A stretch of DNA of 64,000 nt from Solwaraspora sp. WMMD1047 (GTDB lineage: Bacteria; Actinomycetota; Actinomycetes; Mycobacteriales; Micromonosporaceae): positions 2,604,001 to 2,668,000 of the forward strand of contig NZ_JARUBL010000001.1 in NCBI RefSeq assembly GCF_029626155.1. The letters are read 5' to 3'. This document shows positions 52,027 to 64,000 of this stretch, in pieces (positions within the stretch are counted from its first letter, which is position 1; each line of letters starts with the position of its first letter). Under the pieces are notes generated by a model, which was given only the letters and a program-made list of their open reading frames with translations, was not told the origin of the DNA and searched no databases. The translations under genes and the position numbers were made by a program.

Positions 52027-53733
52027 ATGGCGCGGCGATCTGCGGCGGTGCGGTGGTCCGGGTACGCGGTCGTGGCGGCCCTGGTGGTCGCGGTGCCGGC
52101 CGGCGCGCCGGTCCCGGTAGCGGCCGAGGCCGGCCACCCCGCCGGGTCCACGACCGCGGGGCGGACCAGGGCGGCCGACTTCACGGTCTACGCGTTCAGC
52201 CAGTCCGACGTGGACCGGGAGGACCCGCAGGTCTACCGGATGGCGCCCGACGTCACCATCCGGGCGATCGGGAAGTGGTCCACCAACGGCGACGAGGCGG
52301 CCGACTACAACTTCGGCCAGATCCGCCGTTACCACCGGCGGGGGATCACCTTCATGGGCAGCGGCACGGCCAGTGTGATCTTCCCGCACGACTTCGCCAG
52401 CCCGCAGATCTACGACGACATGTCCACCCGCGACGCCGACAACGAGCCGGTGCCACACGACGAGTTCGGCTTCCCGGTGCCGGCGCGGCGCGGCAACATC
52501 TTCAACCCGCGCTACCGCGACTACCTGCTCGGCTGGGCCAGGATCCAGATCGACGGCGGGGTGGACGGGATCAACCTCGACGAGGTGAACGCCGGCTTCA
52601 GCGGCGGCCTGAAGTACGGCTTCAACGGCAACGAGGGGTTCGACGACTACACCATCGCCGATTTCAACCGGTACCTGCTGGCGAAGTACCCCGGCTACTC
52701 GGCGGCCGACTGGCGGACCCGGTTCGGGATGACCGACGACAACCGGCCGCGCGCCGACGTGCCGCCCGACGACCTGGACCGCAACTTCAACTACCGCCGC
52801 TACCTGCGCGCCAACGGCTGGCACACCGACCCGCTGACCGCCGGCAACCCGCTGGCCGCCGAGTGGGGGCGGGTGACCGCCAACCGGATGTACGCCGAGG
52901 ACACCTCCTTCACCGCGACCTACCTGCGCCGCTACTGGAAGGAGCTGGTCGACGAACTGCGCGGCTACGCGCGGCGGACCGCGCACCGGGAGATCCTGAT
53001 CAGCTCCAACGGGCTGCTGCCGTACGTGGACTACAACAGCGTCGGCATGTATCCGTGGAATCCCGACGAGCAGACCCCCGACTACCGGGGCGCCGACTAC
53101 GTGCCGGTGGTCGACGGCCACCTCAACGGCGCGAAGTCGTTGCAGGCCAACTTCCGCTACCTCAAGGAGCAGAACGCCCGGATCGCCGGTGAGGTGCCGG
53201 TGGCGGTCTTCATCGACTGGCCCAACGACATGATGACCAGCTACCTGAACCTGCCGCTTACCGAGAAGATGGACTACTGGCGGATCTTCGGCGCCGAGGC
53301 GTACGCCAACGGCCTGTTCCCGGCCTTCCACCTGAAGGACACGGTGGGCAGCCCGACCGCCGAGCAGCAGGGCATGCTGGAGTTCCTCCGCACCTACAGC
53401 CGGTTCTACCACCGGCACGGCGCGCTCTACCGGGACAACGAACTCGGCTCACCTGTGGTCCAGGCGGGGGTCGACCGCATCGCCGCCAGTGTGCTGGTCC
53501 AGCGGGGCGGCGGGTCCCGCACCATCCACCTGGTCAACCACAACTACGACCGGCGAATCATCCCGCAGACCGACATCCGGCTGACGGTGCGGCTGCCGTC
53601 CTGCCCACAGCGGGTCACGATGATCTCGCCCGACTTCGCCGGGTCGACGGTGCCGGCGTCGCGCTGCCGGCACGGCCGGCTGACCGTGACCGTCGACCGG
53701 CTCGACCACTACAACGTGCTGGTGCTGCGGTAG
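52027..53733 (+). CDS. Secreted TIM-barrel protein, glycosidase-like, unknown family
   Basis: 568 residues. Signal peptide to about 37. The mature part has barrel-like strands with acidic ends: TVYAFSQSDVD, GITFMGSGT, GVDGINLDEVNAGF (candidate acid pair, about 180-186), EILISSNGLLPYVDYN, GEVPVAVFIDWPNDMM, and AYANGLFPAFHLKDT. A C-terminal beta domain follows (SRTIHLVNHNYDRR to the end). This resembles glycoside hydrolases of the GH-A-like/putative polysaccharide lyase type, but I do not recognise the family. GGAGGGGAGC precedes the ATG. Confidence 0.65.
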   Translation: MARRSAAVRWSGYAVVAALVVAVPAGAPVPVAAEAGHPAGSTTAGRTRAADFTVYAFSQSDVDREDPQVYRMAPDVTIRAIGKWSTNGDEAADYNFGQIRRYHRRGITFMGSGTASVIFPHDFASPQIYDDMSTRDADNEPVPHDEFGFPVPARRGNIFNPRYRDYLLGWARIQIDGGVDGINLDEVNAGFSGGLKYGFNGNEGFDDYTIADFNRYLLAKYPGYSAADWRTRFGMTDDNRPRADVPPDDLDRNFNYRRYLRANGWHTDPLTAGNPLAAEWGRVTANRMYAEDTSFTATYLRRYWKELVDELRGYARRTAHREILISSNGLLPYVDYNSVGMYPWNPDEQTPDYRGADYVPVVDGHLNGAKSLQANFRYLKEQNARIAGEVPVAVFIDWPNDMMTSYLNLPLTEKMDYWRIFGAEAYANGLFPAFHLKDTVGSPTAEQQGMLEFLRTYSRFYHRHGALYRDNELGSPVVQAGVDRIAASVLVQRGGGSRTIHLVNHNYDRRIIPQTDIRLTVRLPSCPQRVTMISPDFAGSTVPASRCRHGRLTVTVDRLDHYNVLVLR

Positions 53734-53752
53734 CGCGGCCAGGGTGGCCCGA

Positions 53753-53769
53753 CCGGGCCGCCGGCCCGG
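53753..53769 (+). terminator. Terminator hairpin
   Basis: CCGGGCC-gcc-GGCCCGG, 20 bases after the stop of the secreted barrel protein. Confidence 0.6.
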
Positions 53770-53853
53770 CCCGGGATCGGTCCGCCGACGCCACGCCGAT
53801 CGACAGTGGACATGGCGGCGTCCGATCCGGCCGGGGGATGGCAGGCTGACGGC

Positions 53854-56412
53854 ATGACGGGAGTCGTTGACGCGCCGGCCGGGGTGGCCGGACAGCGGCC
53901 GGACCGGCGGTGGGTACCGCTGTGGATCGCCCTCGCGGTCGCTGTCGCGTACGCGTTGGGCTCGGGTTGTGCCTGGCTGCTGTTCCGCGCCTCGGACGCG
54001 GGCGCGGTCTTCTTCCCGCCGGCCGGGGTGACGCTCGGCGCGCTGCTGCTCGTCGGCCGCCGGCACTGGGTCTGGGTGCTCGGCGCGGCCGGCACGGTGG
54101 AGTTGGCGATCAATCTGTGGCAGGGGCTGGCGCCGCTGACCGCTGGTGGCTTCGTGCTCACCAATGTGGTGGAGCCGCTGGTCGGCGCGGCCCTGCTACG
54201 CCGGTTCCGGCCCGGTCGGATCGACCTGACCCGGCGCCGGGACGCGCTCGCCTTCCTCGGCTGCGCGGTCGGGGCGGGGCCTCTCGCCGGAGCGCTGATC
54301 GGCGCCACCACCAGCGCCTGGGCCAGCGACGCGCAGTGGTGGGCGGCGCTGACCCAGTTCTGGGCCGGGGACGGACTGGCGGTGCTGACCCTGGGCGCGG
54401 CCCTGGTGGGGCTGGACACGCTGCGCGTCGGCGGCTGGTCGAGGCGGATCTGGCGGGCCACGGCGATGCTGACCGGCACCGCCGGGCTGGCCGTCGTCGG
54501 GTTCTGGCCGCACGAGGTGCCACTCGTCTACCTGCCGGTGCCGCTGCTGCTGGTGGCCGGGTTCCTCGGCCGGGTGGCGACGGTCGGGGGCGCCGGTTTC
54601 GTGCTGGCGTTCACCGCCAATCTGCTCAGCGCCGCCGGGCACGGGCCGTGGGCGGCGCTGGCCGACCGGCCGCGGCTGGAGACCGCCAGCCTGCAGGTCT
54701 ACCTCGCCTGCGTGGTGGTGGGCGCCTGGGTGCTGGCGATCGCGGTCGCGGAACGGGACCGCGCCCGGGCCCGGTCCCGCCGCGAGGTGGCGGCCCGCCG
54801 CCGGTTGCAGGCCCTGCAGGACGTCACCGCGGGGCTGGCCACCGCCGCGACCTCCGAGCAGGTGACCCGGGTGCTGGTGGAGCGGGGCGTCGGCCTGATC
54901 GCCGACCACGGCGGGGTGGCCCTGGTCGACCGCCGGGGCGGGCCGCTGCGGGCCTGGCCGATCGCCGCCGGCCCGCCGCCGATCGCCGCCGGTTGGCACG
55001 CCGGGCTGCCCCTCGGCGAGGACGGCCCGATGCCGATCACCCATGCGATCCGCACCGGCCAGAGCGTCGAGTTGGTCTCCCCGGCCGAGATAGCCGCCCG
55101 GTTTCCCCGGTACGCCGAGCCGGCCGCCGCGGCCGGCACCCGTAGCCTGCTCGTGGTGCCCGTCCGGGCCGGTGAGCGCACCCTCGGCGCGTTGGCGTTC
55201 GCGTTCCGGCGCGACGGTGCGCTCGGTCCGGAGATCACCTCGGTGGCCCGGACCCTGGCGGAGCTGGCCGGGCAGGCGTTCGACCGGGCGGCGCTCTACG
55301 AGGCCGAGTACGAGGCGGCGCACCAGCTGCAGCGCTCCCTGCTGCCGCGGATCCCGCCCGACCTGCCCGGCGTGCGGGCCGGCGTCTGCTACCGGCCGGC
55401 CGAGCGTGGCCACGACGTGGGTGGTGACTGGTACGACGTGTTCGAACTGCCCGGCAACCGGGTCGGGCTGGCCGTCGGCGACGTGGTGGGGCACGGCCTG
55501 ACCTCCGCCATCGCGATGGGCCGGCTGCAGCAGTCGCTGCGTTCGGTGGCGATGACCGGCGCGTCCCCGGCCGAGGTGCTGGAGGCGCTGGACACCGCCA
55601 GTGCCGCGGTCTCCGGAGCGGACTACGCCACCGTCGGGTACGCCGAGTACAGCCCCGCCGACCGGATCCTCACCTACGCCTGCGCCGGGCACCTGCCGCC
55701 GCTGCTGATCGCCGACGGCGCGGTCCGTTTCCTCGACGGGGGCCGCTCTCAGCCGCTGCGGCTGCCGACCGGACCCCGCCCGCAGACGCAGCTCGAAGCG
55801 CCACCCGGCGCGATGATCGTGTGGTACTCGGATGGCCTGGTGGAGCGCCGGCACGAGGTGATCGACACCGGCCTGGACCGGCTCGCCAAGATCGCGGGCA
55901 CGCTCACCGGGGTGGAGCCGCAGGCGTGGTGTGAGGAGTTGCTGACCCGGATGACCGCCGATCAGACCATCACCGACGACATCGTGGTGGCCTGCCTGCA
56001 GCTGGGCGATCCACCGGCCACCGCCGACGGCTCGGCGGTGCTGCGGCTGACCCTGCGCTCGCCCGCCGACCTGGCGCCCGCCCGGCGCCGGCTGCGGGAC
56101 TGGTCGGCCGGGCGGGAGCTCTCCCCGGAGCGGGTCGACGCGCTGCTCACGACCTGCAACGAGGCGCTGAGCAACGCCCTGGAACACGCCTATCCCGGCT
56201 CGCGGTTCGGTCCCGTCGCGTTGAAGGTGATCGAGATCGACCGGCGCCAGGTGCGCGTCGAGGTGACCGACTGGGGGCAGTGGCGGGCCGCCGCGTCGGC
56301 CGGCGAGGAGCGTGGGCGCGGCCTGCAGTTGATCAACCAGATGGCCCGCCGGGTGGTGCTCGACCTGAGCGAGCATGGGACCCGGGTCACAATCACGCTT
56401 CCCACCGGCTAG
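53854..56412 (+). CDS. MASE1-GAF-SpoIIE phosphatase-anti-sigma kinase-like protein
   Basis: 852 residues. A MASE1-like membrane sensor with about eight helices (to about 300; FFPPAGVTLGALLL, FWAGDGLAVLTLG), GAF (about 325-480), PP2C/SpoIIE phosphatase (about 495-715: GHDVGGDWYDVF, AVGDVVGHGLTSAIAMG, AGHLPPLL, WYSDGLVERR, DDIVVACLQL) and a C-terminal RsbW-like ATPase (about 725-852: NEALSNALEHAY, EVTDWGQW, GRGLQLINQMA). This combination typically controls an anti-sigma/anti-anti-sigma switch in stress response. ATG 53854 (TGVVDAP) was preferred over an upstream in-frame ATG at 53806. Confidence 0.87.
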   Translation: MTGVVDAPAGVAGQRPDRRWVPLWIALAVAVAYALGSGCAWLLFRASDAGAVFFPPAGVTLGALLLVGRRHWVWVLGAAGTVELAINLWQGLAPLTAGGFVLTNVVEPLVGAALLRRFRPGRIDLTRRRDALAFLGCAVGAGPLAGALIGATTSAWASDAQWWAALTQFWAGDGLAVLTLGAALVGLDTLRVGGWSRRIWRATAMLTGTAGLAVVGFWPHEVPLVYLPVPLLLVAGFLGRVATVGGAGFVLAFTANLLSAAGHGPWAALADRPRLETASLQVYLACVVVGAWVLAIAVAERDRARARSRREVAARRRLQALQDVTAGLATAATSEQVTRVLVERGVGLIADHGGVALVDRRGGPLRAWPIAAGPPPIAAGWHAGLPLGEDGPMPITHAIRTGQSVELVSPAEIAARFPRYAEPAAAAGTRSLLVVPVRAGERTLGALAFAFRRDGALGPEITSVARTLAELAGQAFDRAALYEAEYEAAHQLQRSLLPRIPPDLPGVRAGVCYRPAERGHDVGGDWYDVFELPGNRVGLAVGDVVGHGLTSAIAMGRLQQSLRSVAMTGASPAEVLEALDTASAAVSGADYATVGYAEYSPADRILTYACAGHLPPLLIADGAVRFLDGGRSQPLRLPTGPRPQTQLEAPPGAMIVWYSDGLVERRHEVIDTGLDRLAKIAGTLTGVEPQAWCEELLTRMTADQTITDDIVVACLQLGDPPATADGSAVLRLTLRSPADLAPARRRLRDWSAGRELSPERVDALLTTCNEALSNALEHAYPGSRFGPVALKVIEIDRRQVRVEVTDWGQWRAAASAGEERGRGLQLINQMARRVVLDLSEHGTRVTITLPTG

Positions 56413-57454
56413 CCGTCCCGCTCCGGCGGGTCGGCGGGCTCCGGTAGGTCGGCGGGCTCCGGTGGTCGGTGCTCGGTGGGGAGCGGCTCGGCGGGGAGCG
56501 CGCGCAGGCAGCGGGCAGCCTGGTCCCGAATCGCGGCGGTGAGCTCCGGCGGGCCGCTGATCAGGGTGAAGTCGACGCCCACCGAGGTGATCATCCAGAC
56601 CAGGTCGGCCGGTGACTCGGCGCCGACATGCAGCCGGCAGGAGGCGGCATCGACCGGCTCGACCACTCCCATACCGGGCCAGACCGCCTCGGCGACCGCC
56701 TCGGCCGGCTGGTGCAGGACGACTGTCGCCCGACACGGCCAGGCGCGGGCGGAGAGCCGCTCCGACAGGTAGGCGCCCGGGTCGCCGCCGGGCAACTCCC
56801 GCGCCGCGAACCGAGGACCATCCCCGGTACGCGGGCGGAGCCGGTCCACCCGGAAGGTCCGCCAGTCGGCGCGGTCGGTGTCCCAGCCGATCAGGTACCA
56901 GAGCCGGCCGAAGCTGACCAGGCTGTGCGGCTCGACCGAGCGGACGCTGTCGCCGCCACGGGGGCTGGTGTAGTCGAAGCCGATCCGGACCCGGCGCCGG
57001 CAGGCGTCGGCGACCGCCATCAACGTCTCCGGCGGCACCGCCGGGCCGCCGCCGCCGACCCGGACCATGGCCCGCTGCAGCGTTCGACCCGGAACCGCAG
57101 CCGGGACGGGAGCACCTGCTCGATCTTGGTCAGGGCGCGCAGGGCAGTCTCCTCGATCCCGGCGACCGACCCCCCGGCGGCCGTCCGCAGGCCCACCGTG
57201 ACCGCGACCGCCTCCTCGTCGTCGAGCAGCAGCGGTGGCAGCGCCGCCCCCGCGCCGAGCCGGTAACCGGCCGTGCCCCGCACCGCGTGCACCGGGTAGC
57301 CGAGCCGGCGCAGCCGTTCGACGTCCCGGCGCACGGTCCGGGCGGTGACGCCGAGCCGGTCGCCCAGCTCCGCCCCGGACCAGTCCCGCCGGGCCTGCAG
57401 CAGCGACAGCAGCCGCAGCAGGCGGGCCGAGGACTCCAACATGTGATCCAGCAT
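56409..57454 (-). pseudogene. WYL/YafY-type transcriptional regulator, split by a frameshift
   Basis: The N-terminal frame (57454 to about 57088) has an HTH_11 domain (GAELGDRLGVTARTVRRDVE) and the start of the WYL region, then runs into RCSGPW and a spurious tail. The next frame (from about 57085) continues TLQRAMVRVGGGGPAVPPET and the WYL core (RVRIGFDYTS, WYLIGWDTDRADWRTFRVDR) to a stop at 56409. One base is missing near 57088 (expected RFRVETLQRA). A full-length protein of about 345 residues would need that base, so the gene is either inactivated or carries a sequence error. It is divergent from the epoxide hydrolase, with a perfect operator between them. Confidence 0.8.
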
Positions 57455-57462
57455 GCCACCCG

Positions 57463-57487
57463 GGTTAGGACCGGAACGGTCCTAACC
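57463..57487. promoter_or_regulatory. Perfect 11-bp inverted repeat operator between regulator and epoxide hydrolase
   Basis: GGTTAGGACCG-gaa-CGGTCCTAACC, centred in the 52-base divergent gap, 9 bases from the regulator start and 19 from the epoxide hydrolase start. Such a site is where a self-regulating WYL/YafY-type repressor would bind. Confidence 0.8.
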
Positions 57488-57506
57488 GCTGGCTACCGTC
57501 GCCGGC

Positions 57507-58700
57507 ATGACTGACCCCGCACCCGACATCCGGCCCTTCACGATCGCCATTCCGCAGCCCCAGCTCGACGACCTCGCCGCTCGGCTGGCCAACATCCGGT
57601 GGCCGACCGAACTGCCCGGCGTCGGCTGGGACCGGGGGGTGCCGGTCGACTACCTGCGCGACCTGGCCGGCCACTGGCGCACCAGCTACGACTGGCGGGC
57701 CCAGGAGGCCCGCCTCAACGAGTTCCCGCAGTTCATGACGAACGTCGATGACCAAAAGATCCACTTCCTGCACGTCCGCTCGCCCGAGCCGGCCGCGACG
57801 CCGCTGATCCTGCTGCACGGCTGGCCGGGCTGTTTCGCCGACTTCCTCGACGTGATCGGTCCGCTTACCGATCCGCGCCGGTACGGCGCCGACCCGGCCG
57901 ACGCCTTCCACCTGGTCATCCCCTCGCTGCCCGGGTTCGGGTTCTCCACCCCGCTCGCCGGCCCCGGGATGGGTCCGACCCGGATGGCCGGGCTGTTGAC
58001 CCGGCTGATGGGCCGGCTCGGATACCACCGGTATGGCGTGCACGGCTACGACACCGGCAGCTTCGTCGGGCCGGAGATGGGCCGTCAGGACGCCGGCCGG
58101 GTGGTCGGCGTGCACGTCAACGGCCTGCTCACCTTCCCGGTCGGCGCGGACGGCGAGTTCGACGGGCTGACCGAAGCCGATCAGCGGCGCTGGCAGGCGA
58201 TGCAGGACTTCAACGACGGCTACCTGCAGTGCAACACGAAACGACCGCAGACCGTGGCGTACGGGCTGCACGACTCGCCGGTCGGACAGCTCGCCTGGAT
58301 CGTGGAGAAGTTCAAGGAACTGACCGACCCGGCCGACGGGCTGCCCGAGCAGAGCGTCGACCGCGACCGCATCCTCACCGACGTGTCGCTGTACTGGTTC
58401 ACCGGCACCGCCGCCTCCTCGGCCCAGATCTACTACGAGACGGCCGCCGAGACTGACTGGGGCCAGGCCGACGGGGCCGACTGGGGCCAGGCCGACGGGG
58501 CCGACCCGGGCCAGCCGGCGCCGCGGGTGCCGACCGGGGTGCTGCTGTCGACCCACGACGTGACGGTCCGGCCGTGGGCCGAGCGCGACCACGACGTCGT
58601 ACGCTGGACCGAGCTCGACCGGGGTGGGCACTTTCTCGCCATGGAGGCGCCTGACCTGCTGGTCGGCGACCTGAGGGAGTTCTTCCGGCACCGGCTGTGA
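57507..58700 (+). CDS. Epoxide hydrolase (EHN-type alpha/beta hydrolase)
   Basis: 397 residues. N-terminal EHN domain ([23 protein letters not shown] pattern), oxyanion HGWPG at about 107-111, nucleophile Asp182 in HGYDTGS (replacing the more usual GGDWG), and His375 in [11 protein letters not shown]; the third acid is probably in [10 protein letters not shown]. Near residues 317-332 there is a tandem duplication, DWGQADGA twice, absent from typical relatives; it probably lies in a surface loop. The enzyme opens epoxides by an ester intermediate. Probably repressed by the adjacent WYL regulator. Confidence 0.85.
   Translation: MTDPAPDIRPFTIAIPQPQLDDLAARLANIRWPTELPGVGWDRGVPVDYLRDLAGHWRTSYDWRAQEARLNEFPQFMTNVDDQKIHFLHVRSPEPAATPLILLHGWPGCFADFLDVIGPLTDPRRYGADPADAFHLVIPSLPGFGFSTPLAGPGMGPTRMAGLLTRLMGRLGYHRYGVHGYDTGSFVGPEMGRQDAGRVVGVHVNGLLTFPVGADGEFDGLTEADQRRWQAMQDFNDGYLQCNTKRPQTVAYGLHDSPVGQLAWIVEKFKELTDPADGLPEQSVDRDRILTDVSLYWFTGTAASSAQIYYETAAETDWGQADGADWGQADGADPGQPAPRVPTGVLLSTHDVTVRPWAERDHDVVRWTELDRGGHFLAMEAPDLLVGDLREFFRHRL
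58455..58502. repeat. Two identical 24-bp units inside the epoxide hydrolase gene
   Basis: gactggggccaggccgacgg + ggcc at 58455-58478 and 58479-58502, followed by a partial third copy. Encodes DWGQADGA twice. Confidence 0.9.
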
Positions 58701-58747
58701 CCCGGTGCACGTCGCCGGCCGGTGCCGTCGAGTAACCTGATCGGCAG

Positions 58748-58844
58748 GTCGAGAGGCGCTGCAACGGGCCTGAGCCCGCCACGCTCGACCGGGGTTTCCA
58801 GCCAGGGGACCATCGACAAGGGCGCCTCCGATCTCTTTCGGAGG
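58748..58844 (+). promoter_or_regulatory. S-adenosylhomocysteine (SAH) riboswitch
   Basis: The pattern matches the SAH riboswitch: outer stem gtcgag/ctcgac, conserved GGCGCTGCAACGGG ... CCCGCCA core, then a 3' GGGCGCC (58820-58826) that can pair with the 5' GGCGC for the pseudoknot. The 3' strand runs directly into CCTCCGA (58825-58831), which forms a 7-bp stem with TCGGAGG (58838-58844), and the latter carries the metH Shine-Dalgarno. Pseudoknot and sequestering stem share bases, so SAH binding should free the ribosome site and switch metH on. A -10-like TAACCT (58734-58739) lies just upstream. Confidence 0.87.
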
Positions 58845-58851
58845 TGTCGAT

Positions 58852-62484
<3,633 letters not shown>

Positions 62485-62531
62485 TCGGTGGCCGGCCGGC
62501 GTCCTGGCCGGGAGCTGGGCACAATGGCGGG

Positions 62532-63563
62532 ATGGTGCGCATCGTCGACCGGCGGGAGACCCGCGCGTTGCGGGGGCGGGGCTGGTGGGCGCGGCGGGCG
62601 GCCCGCCTGCTCGGCCGGGGGTTGCGGGCCGCCAACCCGCACCCGAGCGTCGGGCCGGTGCTGCGGGTGTTCAGCGGCGCCCGGGACCCGAGGGTCGCCG
62701 GCATCGCGGGGGAGTCCCTGGAGCGGGTCTGGCGGGACGGCGGGGACGGGTGGGAGCTGCTCTGGCGCGGAATGTGGTCGGAGGTGCAGACCCGGACCGG
62801 CGCGGGATTTCCCGGTTACTTTCATGATCTGCCGTACCCGTTGGCCCGTTTCCTGCTGACCCCGGAGCGCGACTGCGCACACCGGCCCGGCGTCCGACTG
62901 GTCGCCGCCCTGGACCGGGAGAACCGCCGCCGTGGTTCGTCGGCCGCGGCCGCGCTCGACGCCGCCCTGCACTCCACCGACCCGCGGGTCCATCGGGAGT
63001 TGACGGACCTGCTCGCCAGCACCGATCAGCCCGACCTGTTGGCCATGCTGGAGTACGCCTTCGTCGAGGGTCTGCGCAACACCGGTAACCCGACCGGGTG
63101 GATCGCTGAACAGCACGCACTGTGGACAGACGGGGAACCGACACCGCTGCTGACCGCCGTCCTGACCAACCCGCACCTGCCCCGCCGGGCGGTGGACATT
63201 CTGGAGGGCCGGCTCGGCGTGCTCGCCGTGCTGCGCGACCGGGCCGACCTGCTCGCCGGCTATGAGCGCAACTACCTGATGGTGGCGTTCTCCGACACGA
63301 TCGCCAATCCGGCGGTGCCGGCCGAGGTGCGGAAGAAGTGCCGACGGGTGGTGCGTAGCCATCGGCTCGAGTGGCGGCCCCAGGAACTGCCTCGCCCGGC
63401 CCGGCAGCCACGGCCGTCCCGCCGGCCGGACCGCCGGGCCGGCGGCTGGCCCACCAGCTATCCGGGCACGGAGGCGGGCGGCGGCCACGACGGTGGCGGC
63501 TACGGCGGCGGCGGTCATGACGGCGGTGGCGGTCACAGCGGCGGGTTCGGCGGGAGCTTCTGA
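62532..63563 (+). CDS. Hypothetical protein with Gly/His-rich tail
   Basis: 343 residues, not recognised. Residues 1 to about 290 are helical and Arg/Leu-rich (FSGARDPRVAGIAGESLERV, LTDLLASTDQPDLLAMLEYA), suggestive of a repeat-solenoid. The C-terminal 40 residues are low-complexity, GGGHDGGGYGGGGHDGGG-like, possibly metal-binding or disordered. Starts 48 bases after metH but shares no known pathway. ATG 62532 has only a weak ribosome site (GCGGG). Confidence 0.7.
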   Translation: MVRIVDRRETRALRGRGWWARRAARLLGRGLRAANPHPSVGPVLRVFSGARDPRVAGIAGESLERVWRDGGDGWELLWRGMWSEVQTRTGAGFPGYFHDLPYPLARFLLTPERDCAHRPGVRLVAALDRENRRRGSSAAAALDAALHSTDPRVHRELTDLLASTDQPDLLAMLEYAFVEGLRNTGNPTGWIAEQHALWTDGEPTPLLTAVLTNPHLPRRAVDILEGRLGVLAVLRDRADLLAGYERNYLMVAFSDTIANPAVPAEVRKKCRRVVRSHRLEWRPQELPRPARQPRPSRRPDRRAGGWPTSYPGTEAGGGHDGGGYGGGGHDGGGGHSGGFGGSF

Positions 63564-63621
63564 CGACCGCGCCGGTCAGCCGAGCAGGCTCTGACGACCG
63601 CGCCGATCAGTCGAGCAGGAA
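63560..63621. repeat. Two tandem 31-bp units across convergent stop codons
   Basis: Units at 63560 and 63591 (ctgacgaccgcgccggtcag + ccgagcaggct) differ at two positions. The first includes the stop of the plus gene, the second the stop of the minus gene. Confidence 0.9.
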
Positions 63622-64000
63622 GGTGGTCCGGGCGCCGGCGGCCCGGCCGGTGGTCAGCCGGCCGCGGTCGTGGCGCAGGTAGCTGGTGGCGTCGCCGGCC
63701 AGCCGCAACGACACCCCGCCGCCGCGTTGCGGGATCCGGTAGAAGCTGGCCTGGACGGCGTGCGCCGGGTCGTCGGACGCCAGATCGAGCCGGACCGTGC
63801 CGCCGACCACCCGCACGTACCGGTCGGGAAAGTTGACCGAGGTCAACGACACGGTGTCGGCGCCGGCTAGGCCGGGTGCGAACCGGAACTGGGTGTCGGC
63901 GAGTTCCCGCACGTCCGGGTCGACCCGCAGCACGCCGTCGGCGTGCCGGACGAACGACCGCCGGGCGTCGGCGGGTCGCAGCCGGACGATCGGCCCGCCG
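63607..64000 (-). CDS. C-terminal AbfB (arabinose-binding) domain, gene leaves the window
   Basis: The visible 130 residues form an AbfB/CBM42-type beta-trefoil: SFVRHADGVLRVDP, FRFAPGLAGADTVSLTSVNF, PDRYVRVVGGTVRLD, ASFYRIPQRGGGVSLRLAGD, YLRHDRGRLTTG. Such modules bind arabinofuranose side chains and end secreted glycosidases. The catalytic part lies beyond base 64000. Confidence 0.8.
   Translation of the reverse strand, partial: GGPIVRLRPADARRSFVRHADGVLRVDPDVRELADTQFRFAPGLAGADTVSLTSVNFPDRYVRVVGGTVRLDLASDDPAHAVQASFYRIPQRGGGVSLRLAGDATSYLRHDRGRLTTGRAAGARTTFLLD

Noticed and set aside
50083-53418. 1111-codon minus-strand open frame
   Set aside because: Shadow of E1-beta, aminotransferase and the secreted barrel protein, all of which have clear motifs on the plus strand.
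54196-56736. 846-codon minus-strand open frame
   Set aside because: Antisense of the SpoIIE-type phosphatase; composition and lack of motifs mark a shadow.

Overview
The window is a chromosomal segment of a high-GC actinomycete. GC-rich third positions, frequent GTG/TTG starts, ATGA/GTGA overlaps, Tat-exported enzymes and the gene repertoire point to the Micromonosporaceae (inference, not tested by alignment). Most of it is ordinary chromosome; the left 3.1 kb is the decayed end of an integrated element.

Region by region. (1) 1-3101: a broken helicase gene, a frameshifted IS21-type istA remnant, a Cys-rich hypothetical gene, a possible IS3-type fragment and, at 3056-3101, the 3' half of a tRNA-Val(GAC) without its 5' half. 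This is what an integration (att) site leaves behind. (2) 3573-4220: a small secreted protein with aerolysin-like strand features. (3) 4393-12586: a nine-gene, tightly coupled minus-strand operon of the Nit1C / MSMEG_0565-0572 (sll0783-type) nitrilase family, with two tandem nitrilase paralogues, one lacking the catalytic Cys. (4) 12938-17190: DedA protein, a NarL-type two-component system, and a secreted CBM2 + double-DUF3237 protein. (5) 17224-23168: a compact RiPP operon (radical SAM, lanthionine synthetase with zinc ligands, 34-residue precursor not in standard gene calls, prolyl-oligopeptidase-type protease). Next to it lie a second NarL-type system and a repeat-bearing 130-residue protein. 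(6) 26532-35674: an oxidative gene set (AMP ligase; FAD oxidoreductase, FMN alpha-hydroxyacid oxidase, P450, cation/proton antiporter) around a long inverted repeat, followed by an OmpR-type two-component system. (7) 35686-43454: Tat-exported acetamidase/formamidase-like protein and cholesterol-oxidase-like flavoprotein, a ThuA/Gfo-Idh-MocA pair, and a secreted M14 carboxypeptidase. (8) 43560-51927: a second RiPP-like locus: DUF5825-like protein, B12-binding radical SAM of the RiPP C-methyltransferase type, a 27-codon precursor candidate, a diiron ferritin-like oxygenase, an MFS exporter, E1 alpha/beta thiamine-diphosphate enzymes and a class III aminotransferase. (9) 52027-64000: secreted glycosidase-like protein, SpoIIE-type phosphatase, a frameshifted WYL regulator beside a perfect operator and an epoxide hydrolase, an SAH riboswitch with metH, a Gly/His-tailed hypothetical gene, and the C-terminal AbfB domain of a gene leaving the window.

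The two RiPP loci share a layout: a tiny precursor with a near-perfect Shine-Dalgarno, followed in the same transcript by a strong hairpin before the next gene, which would favour precursor over enzyme expression. They are the best candidates for undescribed biology here. All domain calls were made by eye without database searches.
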